Assembly: GCA_943357745.1 (NCBI GenBank)
Contig: CALRGN010000004.1
Coordinates: forward strand, 1 to 33,681
DNA from: Candidatus Uhrbacteria bacterium
Lineage (GTDB): Bacteria > Patescibacteriota > Patescibacteriia > UBA9934
Length of the DNA: 33,681 nucleotides
Direction of reading: 5' to 3'
In this document: positions 1 through 9,919 of the stretch, piece after piece
Layout: every line of letters starts with the position of its first letter
How positions within the stretch are numbered: the first letter of the stretch is position 1
The notes under the pieces: generated by a model
Database searches by the model: none
Told to the model about the DNA's origin: nothing
What the model saw: only the letters and a program-made list of their open reading frames with translations
Position numbers and translations under genes: made by a program

Positions 1-1515
1 CCCACACCGCTTACTACTTCTACGCTCCAACAAGAGGCAAATACTAGATTAGGATTTGGTGCCAAGCAGACCATGACAATTGCGCAACACCTTTATGAAA
101 CCGGTTTGATTTCTTACATGAGAACGGATTCAATGACGCTTGCTGAAGAATTTTTATCAGCCGCTCAAACTTTTATTAAGAAGAACTACGGAGCAGAATA
201 CGCTCTGGGAGCTAAACGGTATCACACTAATAAACCCGGTGCCCAAGAAGCCCATGAAGCAATCCGTCCCACTGATCCAGCGCTAACTCCGGAGCTCATG
301 AAAGCAAAGTTGGATAGTGGCGAAGCGAGATTGTACAATTTGATCTGGAAACGAACCATGGCTTCACAGCTCCCACCAGCGGTGCTATCAAGACAGACCG
401 TTGATCTGTTGGGTGAAAGACTAGTATTTAGAGCGGTGGGAAGCAAAGTGCTATTTCCGGGATATATGCGCATCTGGCTTGCTAGCGAAGATAAGATTCT
501 GCCAAAAATGGCGGTGGGTGATGGAGTGGGTTCACCGGTAGTTAAAGCGGAGCAACATTTCACCGAACCATCGGCTAGATATTCAGACGCTACTTTGGTG
601 AAAATTTTAGAAGAACATGGCATTGGTAGACCGTCAACTTACGCCCCCACTATCAGCACGATTATTGATCGGGGATATGTAGAACGGGATGATAATAAAA
701 AACTTTTCCCTACGGAGATTGCCATGATTGTAACTGATTTATTGACCGAGCATTTTCCTAATGTTGTGGATTATAATTTTACGGCGGAGGTGGAAAAAGA
801 TTTAGATGCGGTGGCAGACGGTGAGAAAAAATGGGAAAAAGTGATAAAGGAATTCTATCAGCCGTTTCATAAAAATTTGCTTGAGAAAACCGCCCATTTA
901 ACGCGAGCGGAGGTGATGAAGGAAACGGTGATTGGTACCGACCCCAAGACTGGACTCACAATCATCGCGAGAACGGGAAGATTTGGACCGTATGTACAGG
1001 TGGGTGAAGTATCAGATGAAAATCCAAAACCACACCGAGCCTCATTAGAAAAAAATCAGTTGATACAAACTTTAAAGCTTGAGCAAGCGTTAAAACTATT
1101 GGCGTTGCCTAAAAGTTTAGGGGTGATGAAATCCGGCGAAGAATTGGTGGTGGCCAAGGGCCCGTTTGGATTGTACTTAAAAGGTGGGAGCGTAAATGTA
1201 TCATTGCCGGAGGGAGTTGATCCTCACAGTTTGAGCTTAATGGAGGGAGAGAGATTGTTTATGGCGGGAATGTCGGAAAAAGCGGAGCGATTAAAACCAT
1301 TGGCCGAACTTGGCGTGGATCCCACAAGTAAAGCGATAATTACCGTGAAAGATGGTCGGTTTGGTGCCTATGTAACTGATGGTGTTATCAACGCCACCGT
1401 ACCCAAAAAACGGGATCCGTTAACAATTACATTAGAAGAAGGTTTGGCCTTTCTGGAGAAAAAGCGGAAAGCGCCAAAACGCGCTTGGGGAAAACGCCGC
1501 TCAATTACCTTATGA
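1..1515 (+). CDS. topA: DNA topoisomerase I (type IA), 3' part; gene begins upstream of window
   Basis: Frame 1 is open from base 1 (PTPLTTSTLQQEANTRLGFGAKQTMTIAQHLYETGLISYMRTDS, the type IA Tyr motif region); HGIGRPSTYAPTI motif; C-terminal FGPYV/FGLYLKGG/FGAYVTDG repeats; ends TGA. Confidence 0.95.
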   Translation, partial: PTPLTTSTLQQEANTRLGFGAKQTMTIAQHLYETGLISYMRTDSMTLAEEFLSAAQTFIKKNYGAEYALGAKRYHTNKPGAQEAHEAIRPTDPALTPELMKAKLDSGEARLYNLIWKRTMASQLPPAVLSRQTVDLLGERLVFRAVGSKVLFPGYMRIWLASEDKILPKMAVGDGVGSPVVKAEQHFTEPSARYSDATLVKILEEHGIGRPSTYAPTISTIIDRGYVERDDNKKLFPTEIAMIVTDLLTEHFPNVVDYNFTAEVEKDLDAVADGEKKWEKVIKEFYQPFHKNLLEKTAHLTRAEVMKETVIGTDPKTGLTIIARTGRFGPYVQVGEVSDENPKPHRASLEKNQLIQTLKLEQALKLLALPKSLGVMKSGEELVVAKGPFGLYLKGGSVNVSLPEGVDPHSLSLMEGERLFMAGMSEKAERLKPLAELGVDPTSKAIITVKDGRFGAYVTDGVINATVPKKRDPLTITLEEGLAFLEKKRKAPKRAWGKRRSITL

Positions 1516-4455
1516 TTTTGGTTCTTCAAAATAACCTCCGTTCATGAGTTGAGCTTGTGTCAGTGGCTCTCCGGCACTGGTTGTAAAATTTACGTGCCAT
1601 TTGTTATCAAAAGCTTTAATTGGAGAAATGTGAATTGATCCGATTGCCTTGGCACTCAACCAAACATTTAGCAACTGGTCGGTTTTGGCCATCTCCTTGG
1701 CTAATCTAATAATTTGTTGATCCCTAATACTGGTATCCGCGCTAACTGTTAGCCCATACTGGCTTGGATTTTTATTGATCACTCTCACCAAAACTTGAGT
1801 AATGCCATCTCCCCGACTCACAACCTTAGCATTAACCATCGCTTCCGGCACGGTGATGATGCCAGCTTGATCCGGAACTGGCGAATCGTCCACCACACCG
1901 GTGGTAGTGGTGGGAGTAGTTTCTGGCGGAGTAATTACTGTTGCAACATCATCTTCAGCTTCATCGGTATCAACCGCATCGTCACTCAAACCAGGATCCC
2001 CTGGTTCATACACAGAAGCCACGTGCTCAAGGGTTTGATTAATATTTTCCCCAGAATCCGGACCTTCAGTAATTCTATTCTCCACCCCAGCGCCGGCTGC
2101 GACAACGAGTCCGATCATCTTTGCACCCCGCACTAAGGCCTGGCGCTGCTCTCTTAATGCCTGTTTGGTTCTTCCACCGCCTAAAGTGAGCGCGCCCCAA
2201 TACTTTGTAAAGCCGGCTTTGATTCTAGTGCCGATCCCCTGCTCGGCTCTTTTCTTATCTCCGGTTTGTTTGGTCTCGGTGGCCAATCGACCAGTCAAGT
2301 AACCGCCCAACCAACCAACCGGTTGTAACGCGCCGATCCAAGTATTCTTACCGAACAATTCAAAAATTTGATTGCCCAAAACGATTGCTGAATTACCGGA
2401 TTCGGCGCTAACTTCGGGGCGATTGAGTCTTGGTTCCAATACCTTGGTGAAGACCTGCATGGAAGTGGTTAAGAAAGATTCCCCATTTACAGTTTGAGTT
2501 CTTAAATATTCTTCAACATGCCTAGCTAAAGACTGCTCTAACTCCGTTTTGACCACTTGGTCCACCTGGAGATTGGCGATTTTATTTTTAATTACTGCCG
2601 TCTCCTCCTCAATAATATCCATCAGTTGCCCTCTAGCCTCAATTAAAAGTTCGTCTTCATCATCCGCTATCTCATCCCTGATCTCCTCAAGCCGGTTGAT
2701 AGTATGATTAAGAGTATTTTCAAGAATGGCCAGTTCGCTATAAAACTTCTTGGCCTCCGAACCCTGCATTTTTTTGGCGAAATTTTTGGCGAGTTCAATT
2801 CCTAGCTGTACCCCGCCATAAGTTGCCAATCCTTGCGTGGCGGCAGAAGCCAGACCGAATACGAGATTTCCAGCTACCCTCCGTTTAGAGACTTCGGGTT
2901 TTGTTTCGGTGCCATATCCATTGGGGTGGATTAGTTCCGGAGCCGCGCTTGATGGGGATGGGCGTGATTTTGAATAACCGAAAATACGCCGTGATGTTCT
3001 ACTGAGCATCCCCCATAACCCACCAACCACCGCACCACCGGCCATCTTTACTACCTCCGGATGGGGGTCGGGATGGAATGAGTCACCTTCACGACCATTC
3101 CAATCCCTCGGGTTAGTCGCCCAAGTGGACTCATCATCGGAATCCTCGTCTAATCTTTCAATTACCACCGCTTCAAGCGGTTCATCCGGTTTATCCGGTT
3201 CAATCGGTTCAATCGGTTCATCAGGAAGTTCCTCAATATTGGCATCATCAATAAATGGGACGCCGATATTTTCCGCTCGCTGATTCTCAATTTCTGCATG
3301 AGCCGTTATGGTATTCCGATAAAATACCCCGATCGAATCAACATCTTCATCTAGCGCCGTTTGTTGAACAGCGTTTAAACTGCCCTTAGAGTTTTTGAGT
3401 GCGACTTGAAGTTCCCTAAAACGTGCAGTCGCTGTATTTTTCAACCTCTGGACTTCGCTTTCGGCAGGATGCTCACCAGCTACTAGTCTCTGAACAATCG
3501 CATCAAAATCGGTGATCGCTGCACTAGTTTTGTCAACTAATGCATTCAACTCCGTAAGTGGTGATTCAACGCCGGAATCTGCATTCTCGACCGCTGGCAA
3601 TGTGCCCTCACCGGCTGGTTCACCATCCACAGTTTTGACCGATGCCACAACACCAAGTGCTCTTAGGTCTCTCTGTTTTCTAGCGGCTAGTATTTGGTTG
3701 ATTTGTCTTTGTTGAGCGGCAAGTAACGGTTTTAATCGATTCAATTCTTGAGTGAGCGGAGTTTTGAGTGAGCGTTGCGCGGGCGGGAATTTCACTTGTA
3801 AGGCTTCAGTAGCTTCTGAGAACAGTTCATTATTGGCTCCGAACTCTTGGTTGTAATCCAACTTGTACAAATCTTCACCATTGTAAAAAACTTTACCATC
3901 GTTTAGTTGTTTAATAAATTCAGCGAATTTAGCAGAATTGTTGCCAATCGTCCGCAACAGATCCTTGATGCGACCGCAGTGCGCAGCACATTCAGTCGGA
4001 GTTAGTGTAGTAGTGGTGACTTTTTCAATTGTTGGTGCTGGTTCGGGTGCTGGTGCTGGTTCGGGGGTTGGTTCTGGGCTGAGCACGGGAACGAGTGAAG
4101 ACACACTACCAGTGAGCGATCTTTTCATGTCCTTAGCGGTGAACAACAGCCCTGCAATTGGCGGATCATGCCTAAAATCGCGATTAGTTTTAATAAAATT
4201 ATTAATTAGTACCAAAAGAGCATCGGCGCGGATTTGATTGCTGGGATCAGTTGGTAATAATTCACACAAAGCTAAATGATTGCTGACCTGTAGTTCAAGA
4301 TCTGATAATTCATTATTTAATCTCCGAATAAGGTCTTTGCGCTCAAATTCAGCCTGGAGATGTTTGGATCGTTCAACTGAATCCCGCCTCGCTTCAACCG
4401 CTCTGGCTAAGTTACGAGCAAGTCCATCTAATCTGGTTTCAAACGGTTTTTGCAT
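1510..4455 (-). CDS. uncharacterised 981-aa protein: helical/coiled-coil N-terminal half, Pro/Glu low-complexity linkers, several Gly/Ala-rich hydrophobic segments, distinct C-terminal domain
   Basis: Long ORF with start 14 nt downstream of the 594-aa gene; hydrophobic stretches GGAVVGGLWGML, VAGNLVFGLASAATQGLATYGGVQLG, MIGLVVAAGAGV; no family recognised. Confidence 0.85.
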   Translation of the reverse strand: MQKPFETRLDGLARNLARAVEARRDSVERSKHLQAEFERKDLIRRLNNELSDLELQVSNHLALCELLPTDPSNQIRADALLVLINNFIKTNRDFRHDPPIAGLLFTAKDMKRSLTGSVSSLVPVLSPEPTPEPAPAPEPAPTIEKVTTTTLTPTECAAHCGRIKDLLRTIGNNSAKFAEFIKQLNDGKVFYNGEDLYKLDYNQEFGANNELFSEATEALQVKFPPAQRSLKTPLTQELNRLKPLLAAQQRQINQILAARKQRDLRALGVVASVKTVDGEPAGEGTLPAVENADSGVESPLTELNALVDKTSAAITDFDAIVQRLVAGEHPAESEVQRLKNTATARFRELQVALKNSKGSLNAVQQTALDEDVDSIGVFYRNTITAHAEIENQRAENIGVPFIDDANIEELPDEPIEPIEPDKPDEPLEAVVIERLDEDSDDESTWATNPRDWNGREGDSFHPDPHPEVVKMAGGAVVGGLWGMLSRTSRRIFGYSKSRPSPSSAAPELIHPNGYGTETKPEVSKRRVAGNLVFGLASAATQGLATYGGVQLGIELAKNFAKKMQGSEAKKFYSELAILENTLNHTINRLEEIRDEIADDEDELLIEARGQLMDIIEEETAVIKNKIANLQVDQVVKTELEQSLARHVEEYLRTQTVNGESFLTTSMQVFTKVLEPRLNRPEVSAESGNSAIVLGNQIFELFGKNTWIGALQPVGWLGGYLTGRLATETKQTGDKKRAEQGIGTRIKAGFTKYWGALTLGGGRTKQALREQRQALVRGAKMIGLVVAAGAGVENRITEGPDSGENINQTLEHVASVYEPGDPGLSDDAVDTDEAEDDVATVITPPETTPTTTTGVVDDSPVPDQAGIITVPEAMVNAKVVSRGDGITQVLVRVINKNPSQYGLTVSADTSIRDQQIIRLAKEMAKTDQLLNVWLSAKAIGSIHISPIKAFDNKWHVNFTTSAGEPLTQAQLMNGGYFEEPKS

Positions 4456-4469
4456 ATCAGATGATGATT

Positions 4470-6254
4470 TTAGGATTCAATTGGCTCGGAGAATGAACTG
4501 ATCTTTGGTAGCATTTCCTCAATCCCATTTAGAAGCTGCCTCACCGCTTCTGGGATTGAACCAAGATTCACCTCCATGCGAGCTAAAACTTCAAACGGCT
4601 CAATATGAGCAGCAAGCAAAGCACCTCTACCAGCGAGTAGACGGTTAGTGGTTAATAATTGATCCCGATAAAGCTCAAATTGCCTAAAGTCTAGATCTGA
4701 TTGGGGCGTGGCCGGATTATCAGTAGATGCTTGCAGACGAACTAACCAATCTTGACCCGCCTTTTCCAATCCATCAATATTAGGCAACACGGTCTCTAAC
4801 GCCTTGAGATGTTCAAAAACTTCGCCCGTGCTAAGAATGTCAGTGGTAAATCTAGCATCGCTAGCCAACTGCTGGAGTTCAAAGTATCTAGGTAATCGGT
4901 CACGACCGGCTTGATATAGTTCCTCAAAAACTTGATTAAGGTTATGCCGACGAGTTTGAGCGTTATTGTCCGAACCTAGGATAGACGCCACGGTTTGTTT
5001 TTTAACACGATTATAATCCGCAATCAAAGCGTCGCTATAAACTCTCTGACGATTGGAGACAAAATGGAATGAATTGGGGTCTATCAGACTCCGGAAAAAC
5101 TTTGTAACGACCAGCTTTAAAGCCTGATTATTAGAAGGTAGAAATCTTAAAATTTCTTGCTGCAGCGGTAAAAGTTCGGCAAGAATCAAGTTCATTTCTG
5201 CCTTGATGGCCTTGTTTAATCCTTCAACAATTTCAGCTTTAGAAAGCTCTGGTAGCCGCTGACTTTCAGGCTTAACTTTCAATGATTTCTTTAGTTCATC
5301 TTTTGCTAACTGGAACGCAGAAACCCCTGTTTGTGCTGGCACTATTTCTGGTTGAGGCAACGATGGAGATGAAACTAGCACGAGGCTTTCGGGGGCGGGG
5401 GTGCGGTGGGGGGCGGAGGCAATTTCTACTCCCCCTCTTTCATAGCGACTTATAGCGCCGGTGAGTTGAATTCGACCTTCCGAATCTTTTTTCTGAGTAT
5501 AAGAAGCTAAGATTTGCTCCAATAGGAGCTTTCTACTGGCCTTGATTGACTTCCTAATGGAGTCCGTTTTAGTGGTCTTAATTATTTCGTTTAGTTCCAT
5601 TAATTGGTCCAGCAATAGTTGGAATTTTTTTATGGCTTTTTCTCTAGCTGATCCGGCTGTTTGGAACTGAGCTGGAAGATGGGCTAGGAGATAGTCGGGG
5701 AGAGCCGAAGGGGTAACGAGTGCATTCTCTACTGTGGTTAAGCGATCTTGTTCTTGATCTGCAACCACCGACCCAACGGCTACTGCGGAAGCAGGGTCAG
5801 TGGCGGAATCGGGGGTGGCGGGAGCGGAATCTGGGACAGTGGCAAGGTCGGGGGCGGTATTGGTTTTAGGTTTCTCAATGTCAGCTGCTTCCGGTTGCTT
5901 ATAAAATTCACGAGTAATCGTTTCTAATACATTCAAAAATTCTGCGGTTTTTTCTGGAATTACGAAGGATAATAGCTCTTCTTTTTCTGGGGTTTCTAAA
6001 GTTTCTAGATATGCCATTATTTTGCCTAGCATTTGATCAGAGCTAAGTTTTGCTTTTCCGTCCGGTGTAGTATCTACATATTCAAAGGCAGAGATTCGTT
6101 CTGAATGATTTTCAAAAGCGGCAAACTTATTAAACTCTTTAAATACTTTCTTCAGTTCTGCCAGGTTTATTGGTCTAATAACTTCAAGGCCGGGTTTAAG
6201 TTCTGGAGTTCCTGAATCAATGAGCATGCCGACTGATGCATCTTTTTCTAACAT
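4470..6254 (-). CDS. uncharacterised 594-aa helix-rich protein with Pro/Ala/Asp-rich linker regions
   Basis: Long ORF, 3 nt downstream of the 114-aa gene, same strand; no recognisable family. Confidence 0.85.
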   Translation of the reverse strand: MLEKDASVGMLIDSGTPELKPGLEVIRPINLAELKKVFKEFNKFAAFENHSERISAFEYVDTTPDGKAKLSSDQMLGKIMAYLETLETPEKEELLSFVIPEKTAEFLNVLETITREFYKQPEAADIEKPKTNTAPDLATVPDSAPATPDSATDPASAVAVGSVVADQEQDRLTTVENALVTPSALPDYLLAHLPAQFQTAGSAREKAIKKFQLLLDQLMELNEIIKTTKTDSIRKSIKASRKLLLEQILASYTQKKDSEGRIQLTGAISRYERGGVEIASAPHRTPAPESLVLVSSPSLPQPEIVPAQTGVSAFQLAKDELKKSLKVKPESQRLPELSKAEIVEGLNKAIKAEMNLILAELLPLQQEILRFLPSNNQALKLVVTKFFRSLIDPNSFHFVSNRQRVYSDALIADYNRVKKQTVASILGSDNNAQTRRHNLNQVFEELYQAGRDRLPRYFELQQLASDARFTTDILSTGEVFEHLKALETVLPNIDGLEKAGQDWLVRLQASTDNPATPQSDLDFRQFELYRDQLLTTNRLLAGRGALLAAHIEPFEVLARMEVNLGSIPEAVRQLLNGIEEMLPKISSFSEPIES

Positions 6255-6257
6255 AGA

Positions 6258-6602
6258 TTAGGTTTTAGAAAACTGATTGATCTTTTTTCTCAGTTCTTTA
6301 AGAGCGTTTTCAAATTGGATGGTGGCGGCGTGGCGTTTTAAAGCAAAAGCATTGGCATAGCTCGCGATGGTTAGGCGGAGACCTTCGGTCTGTTTTAGGG
6401 CTTGGCGTTTGGTATTGGCTTGGAGCAATCGGTCCAACTTTTGAAGTTGCACAAAACTCATTTGTGGGACCATTTCTCCCAATAAGACCTTGATATCTTC
6501 AGGATAGTCGGCAATCTTTAGCGATCGAGCGAGGTGAATGCCGTGCTGGTTTGCTAATTTGTAGATTCGGTCTAAAGTAGCTTTCTTGGAAGCAATGGGC
6601 AT
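6258..6602 (-). CDS. uncharacterised 114-aa basic helical protein
   Basis: ORF directly upstream of the 594-aa gene; candidate -10 TACAAT (6613-6618, minus) 10 nt before ATG. Confidence 0.75.
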   Translation of the reverse strand: MPIASKKATLDRIYKLANQHGIHLARSLKIADYPEDIKVLLGEMVPQMSFVQLQKLDRLLQANTKRQALKQTEGLRLTIASYANAFALKRHAATIQFENALKELRKKINQFSKT

Positions 6603-6657
6603 AATATAGAGTATTGTACTACAGTAGGGTGATGAGAGTTGTGTTAAACTAGGAAAG

Positions 6658-8142
6658 TTGGTGATAACTATGGCTTTAACATTTCACGATCTAATGACCT
6701 GTTTGGATGCCCGATACACCGCGGATGATTTGGCGTTGCTCAAGCGCGCGTATGAATTTGCCGCCACTGCTCATGCCGGTCAATTTAGACTAACGGGGGA
6801 CCCTTATGTGGTGCATGAATTGGAGGTGGCTAAAAAATTGGCCAAGCTAAAATTACCGGTAGAGATTATTGCCGCTGGCCTCTTACACGATATTTCTGAA
6901 GACACGGCCGTAACGATTGAGGATTTGGAGCGAGAATTTGGGGCCGATATTGCCGGAATGGTGAGTTCGGTTACCAAGCTCAAAAAAATTAAATATAGAG
7001 GGGTGGACCGGTACGTGGAAAATCTGCGGAAAATGTTTATTGCGATGGCGCAAGATGTGAGAGTAATTTTCATAAAGTTTGCCGATAGAATGCATAATCT
7101 TGAAACTTTGTACGCTCAACCAGAAGCAAAACGGATTAGAATTGCTCAAGAGGTGATGGAGATTTATGCGCCCATCGCCGGACGATTGGGTATGGGTGAC
7201 TACCGTGGTAATTTTGAGGATTTTGCCTTTAAGTATTTGCATCCTAAAGAATATGCCTGGACAGAACACTTACTGCAAGAGCGGGTAAAAAAGTTTGGAC
7301 CAGCTTTGCAGAGAGCGTTAAAAAATGTTGAGTTTGAGGCCAGAAAAAATGGAATCAGCCAGATTACCATTCATGGACGATTGAAACATTGTTATAGCTT
7401 GCACCGAAAGTTGGTGAAATATAAAAATGACATTAGCAAAATTTATGATCTGGTGGCCTTGCGAATTGTGGTGCCGGATGTTCCCTCTTGTTACGCCATC
7501 CTTGGAATCTTGCATGGAATGTATAATCCTCTACCGGGAAGAATTAAGGATTATATTGCCCAACCAAAACCGAATGGCTATCAATCACTTCACACCACTG
7601 TTTTTGATGAGCAAGGTTCCATTTTAGAATTTCAGATTAGAACGGAGACGATGCATGAGGAAAATGAATTTGGAGTGGCGGCGCACTGGAAATACAAGGG
7701 AACGGATAAGCATAAAGATCGGCATGTAAAATGGCTCTCTGAATTGGCGCAGATCCAAAAAGAACTTTCCACCAGTGACTTCATGCAACATTTGAATGAG
7801 TTAAAGTTGGATATGTTTAAGGATCGGATTTTTGTCTTCACCCCGCAAGGAGATGTGATTGATCTTCCAGAGGATTCAACTCCAATTGATTTAGCTTATT
7901 CAATTCACTCAGAGATTGGTAATAAAGCGGTGCAAACTAGAGTCAACGGAGAGATCGCCACTTTGGATAAGCCCCTAAAATCTGGCGATATGTGTGAGAT
8001 TATTACGGATAAAAACCGCACCGCTCCAAACGAGCAATGGTTGAAATCGGTAAAAACAAGACACGCTAGAGAGAAAATTAAAGACGCACTAAGAGGTACC
8101 AAAACCGGATTGTGGACCAGTTTAATGAAACGAGTGCGTTAG
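6658..8142 (+). CDS. RelA/SpoT-type (p)ppGpp synthetase/hydrolase (HD + synthetase + TGS, no C-terminal ACT region)
   Basis: HD motif AGLLHDISED, DRMHNLETL, synthetase IYDLVALRIVVPDV...KPNGYQSLHTTV, EFGVAAHWKYK, TGS FVFTPQGDVIDLPEDSTPIDLAYSIHSEIGNKA. The true start may be GTG 6661 or ATG 6670. Confidence 0.93.
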   Translation: MVITMALTFHDLMTCLDARYTADDLALLKRAYEFAATAHAGQFRLTGDPYVVHELEVAKKLAKLKLPVEIIAAGLLHDISEDTAVTIEDLEREFGADIAGMVSSVTKLKKIKYRGVDRYVENLRKMFIAMAQDVRVIFIKFADRMHNLETLYAQPEAKRIRIAQEVMEIYAPIAGRLGMGDYRGNFEDFAFKYLHPKEYAWTEHLLQERVKKFGPALQRALKNVEFEARKNGISQITIHGRLKHCYSLHRKLVKYKNDISKIYDLVALRIVVPDVPSCYAILGILHGMYNPLPGRIKDYIAQPKPNGYQSLHTTVFDEQGSILEFQIRTETMHEENEFGVAAHWKYKGTDKHKDRHVKWLSELAQIQKELSTSDFMQHLNELKLDMFKDRIFVFTPQGDVIDLPEDSTPIDLAYSIHSEIGNKAVQTRVNGEIATLDKPLKSGDMCEIITDKNRTAPNEQWLKSVKTRHAREKIKDALRGTKTGLWTSLMKRVR

Positions 8143-8186
8143 CGGGTGCGTTAGCGAGCGCGTTATCGGGTGCGTTAGCGAGCGCG
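8136..8186. repeat. 12-bp imperfect tandem repeat (about 4 copies, gcgttagcgggt/gcgttagcgagc) spanning both convergent stop codons
   Basis: gcgttagcgggt gcgttagcgagc gcgttatcgggt gcgttagcgagc gcg. Confidence 0.9.
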
Positions 8187-9116
8187 GAGGTTTTTTAAAA
8201 GTTCTTGCAGATCTTCTGACGAGTAATAGAAAACGGAAATTTTGCCTGTTTTTAGATTGCCTTCAACTTTAACTTTGGTGGAGAACAACTGACGGAGATT
8301 GTTTTCTAGTTCTTGAATATTGGGGTCTTGAGCACGCGAGCGCGGGGTTTTGGTGCGGAGTTTTTGTTCTGCCATGCGCACACTCCCCCCTGATTTGAGC
8401 AATTCTAAAAAGATCGTTTGACGACGGGCGAGATTGGTTTCACTCAAGAGGGCGCGAGCATGACCGGCAGAAATGTCACCTCTCACGATCGCAGCTAGAA
8501 TTTCTGGATCCAGCTCTAGCAATCTAATTGAATTGGTAATGGTAGAGCGCGCCTTCCCCACCCGGCCGGCGATCTCCAACTGGGTTAGTGAGAATTCTTC
8601 AGACAATACTTGGTACGCTAGTGCCTCCTCCACCGCGTTTAAGTCAGCGCGTTGAATATTTTCTATCAGAGCTAGCTCCAATTTGGTTTGATCTGAGGTG
8701 GGTGGTCTAACAATAACTGGAACGGTGGCCAGTCCAAGATCAAGGCTAGCTCTTAAACGGCGCTCACCAGCAATGAGTTCATAGCGAGGTTGGTGAGTAG
8801 TGCCATTTGCTCCCAAGGTGGTGACCACTAATGGTTGCAAAAGACCGTGCTCCAAAATGCTGGCCTTCAAATCTGAAAGTGCCTCCGGATCAAAATATTT
8901 TCTTGGTTGCCGAGGATTAATTTCAATGATGTGAGGATCAAGGTGTTGGAAAGAGATCCCGTCAGTCGCTAGTGACTGATGGGGCTGGTGGACAAAATTA
9001 GAACCGGATTGAGCCGAACTGACCGTTGATGCCACTGGGGTTGGGCTCGATACAAAATCTGAACTTGAGAGCAGTGCCCCAAGTCCTCGGCCTAATCCTC
9101 CTTTAGGTTTGTTCAT
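8175..9116 (-). CDS. parB: chromosome partitioning protein ParB/Spo0J
   Basis: GLGRGLGALL N-terminus, IEINPRQPRKYFDPEALSDL, GERRLRA motif, HTH region; 4-nt overlap with parA. Confidence 0.95.
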   Translation of the reverse strand: MNKPKGGLGRGLGALLSSSDFVSSPTPVASTVSSAQSGSNFVHQPHQSLATDGISFQHLDPHIIEINPRQPRKYFDPEALSDLKASILEHGLLQPLVVTTLGANGTTHQPRYELIAGERRLRASLDLGLATVPVIVRPPTSDQTKLELALIENIQRADLNAVEEALAYQVLSEEFSLTQLEIAGRVGKARSTITNSIRLLELDPEILAAIVRGDISAGHARALLSETNLARRQTIFLELLKSGGSVRMAEQKLRTKTPRSRAQDPNIQELENNLRQLFSTKVKVEGNLKTGKISVFYYSSEDLQELLKNLRAR

Positions 9117-9919
9117 ATTGCTCTTTCTGTGGTCTGATCCGTTTCTTTGGTCTGATCTAATTCTTTATCTAAAAATTCTCGTGCCAAACGCTCATAGGCT
9201 TTGGCCGCCTTAGAGGCTGGATCATAATGCATTATAGACTGTCCGTAGCTAGGCGCTTCAGCCAAGCGGATACTTCTGGGGATTACTGACCGAAATATTT
9301 TTCCGGGAAAGTGTTTGTACAATTCTTGTAAAACTTGATTGGAGAGATTGTTCCTAGGATCAAACATAGTAATCACCGCACCTTTGATTTCTAGCTGGGG
9401 TTGTAAATGTTGTTTAACCAAAGTAACGGTTTTCATGAGCTGACCCAGCCCTTCTAGGGCGTAATATTCGGCTTGCACCGGCACAAGCACAGAATCACTG
9501 GCGGTGAGACCGTTAATGGTTAGCAGTCCTAGCGAAGGTGGGTTGTCAATCAGGATGTAATCATAATCAGCTCTGACGAGTGAGAGGGTGGTGGCCAAAC
9601 GCCGTTCCCGATTGATTTCACCCACCAATTCAACCTGCGCTCCCGCCAGATCGGCACCACCGGCGAGAATTTTTAAAGTGGGATGGGCGGTGGTTTGAAT
9701 TAGCGCCGCCACCTCTGATGGCTCGCCCTGCAAGGCCTGATAAGTCCCCGGAGTATTGTTTGAATCCAAGCCCAATCCGCTAGTGGCGTTACCCTGGGGA
9801 TCAAGGTCAACAATCAAAACTTTTTGACCAAGTTCAGATAGAAACGCGCCCAAATTCATGGTGGTGGTGGTTTTGCCCACTCCCCCTTTTTGGTTTACGA
9901 CCGAAATGATTTGTCCCAT
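9113..9919 (-). CDS. parA: chromosome partitioning ATPase ParA/Soj
   Basis: MGQIISVVNQKGGVGKTTTTMNLG deviant Walker A, DYILIDNPPSLG; the ORF track extends to 10030 but the MGQII start fits the family and follows a -10 TAGAAT by 10 nt. Confidence 0.95.
   Translation of the reverse strand: MGQIISVVNQKGGVGKTTTTMNLGAFLSELGQKVLIVDLDPQGNATSGLGLDSNNTPGTYQALQGEPSEVAALIQTTAHPTLKILAGGADLAGAQVELVGEINRERRLATTLSLVRADYDYILIDNPPSLGLLTINGLTASDSVLVPVQAEYYALEGLGQLMKTVTLVKQHLQPQLEIKGAVITMFDPRNNLSNQVLQELYKHFPGKIFRSVIPRSIRLAEAPSYGQSIMHYDPASKAAKAYERLAREFLDKELDQTKETDQTTERAI

Noticed and set aside
222-623. 133-aa ORF antisense to topA
   Set aside because: Entirely within strongly conserved topA coding sequence; no independent support.
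6883-7269. 128-aa ORF antisense to the RSH gene
   Set aside because: Overlaps conserved HD/synthetase-coding sequence; composition not protein-like.
6658-8142. RSH gene plus unknown divergent operon as a toxSAS-type toxin-antitoxin system
   Set aside because: The RSH protein retains full HD hydrolase motifs and TGS, typical of a housekeeping bifunctional enzyme rather than a small toxic synthetase.
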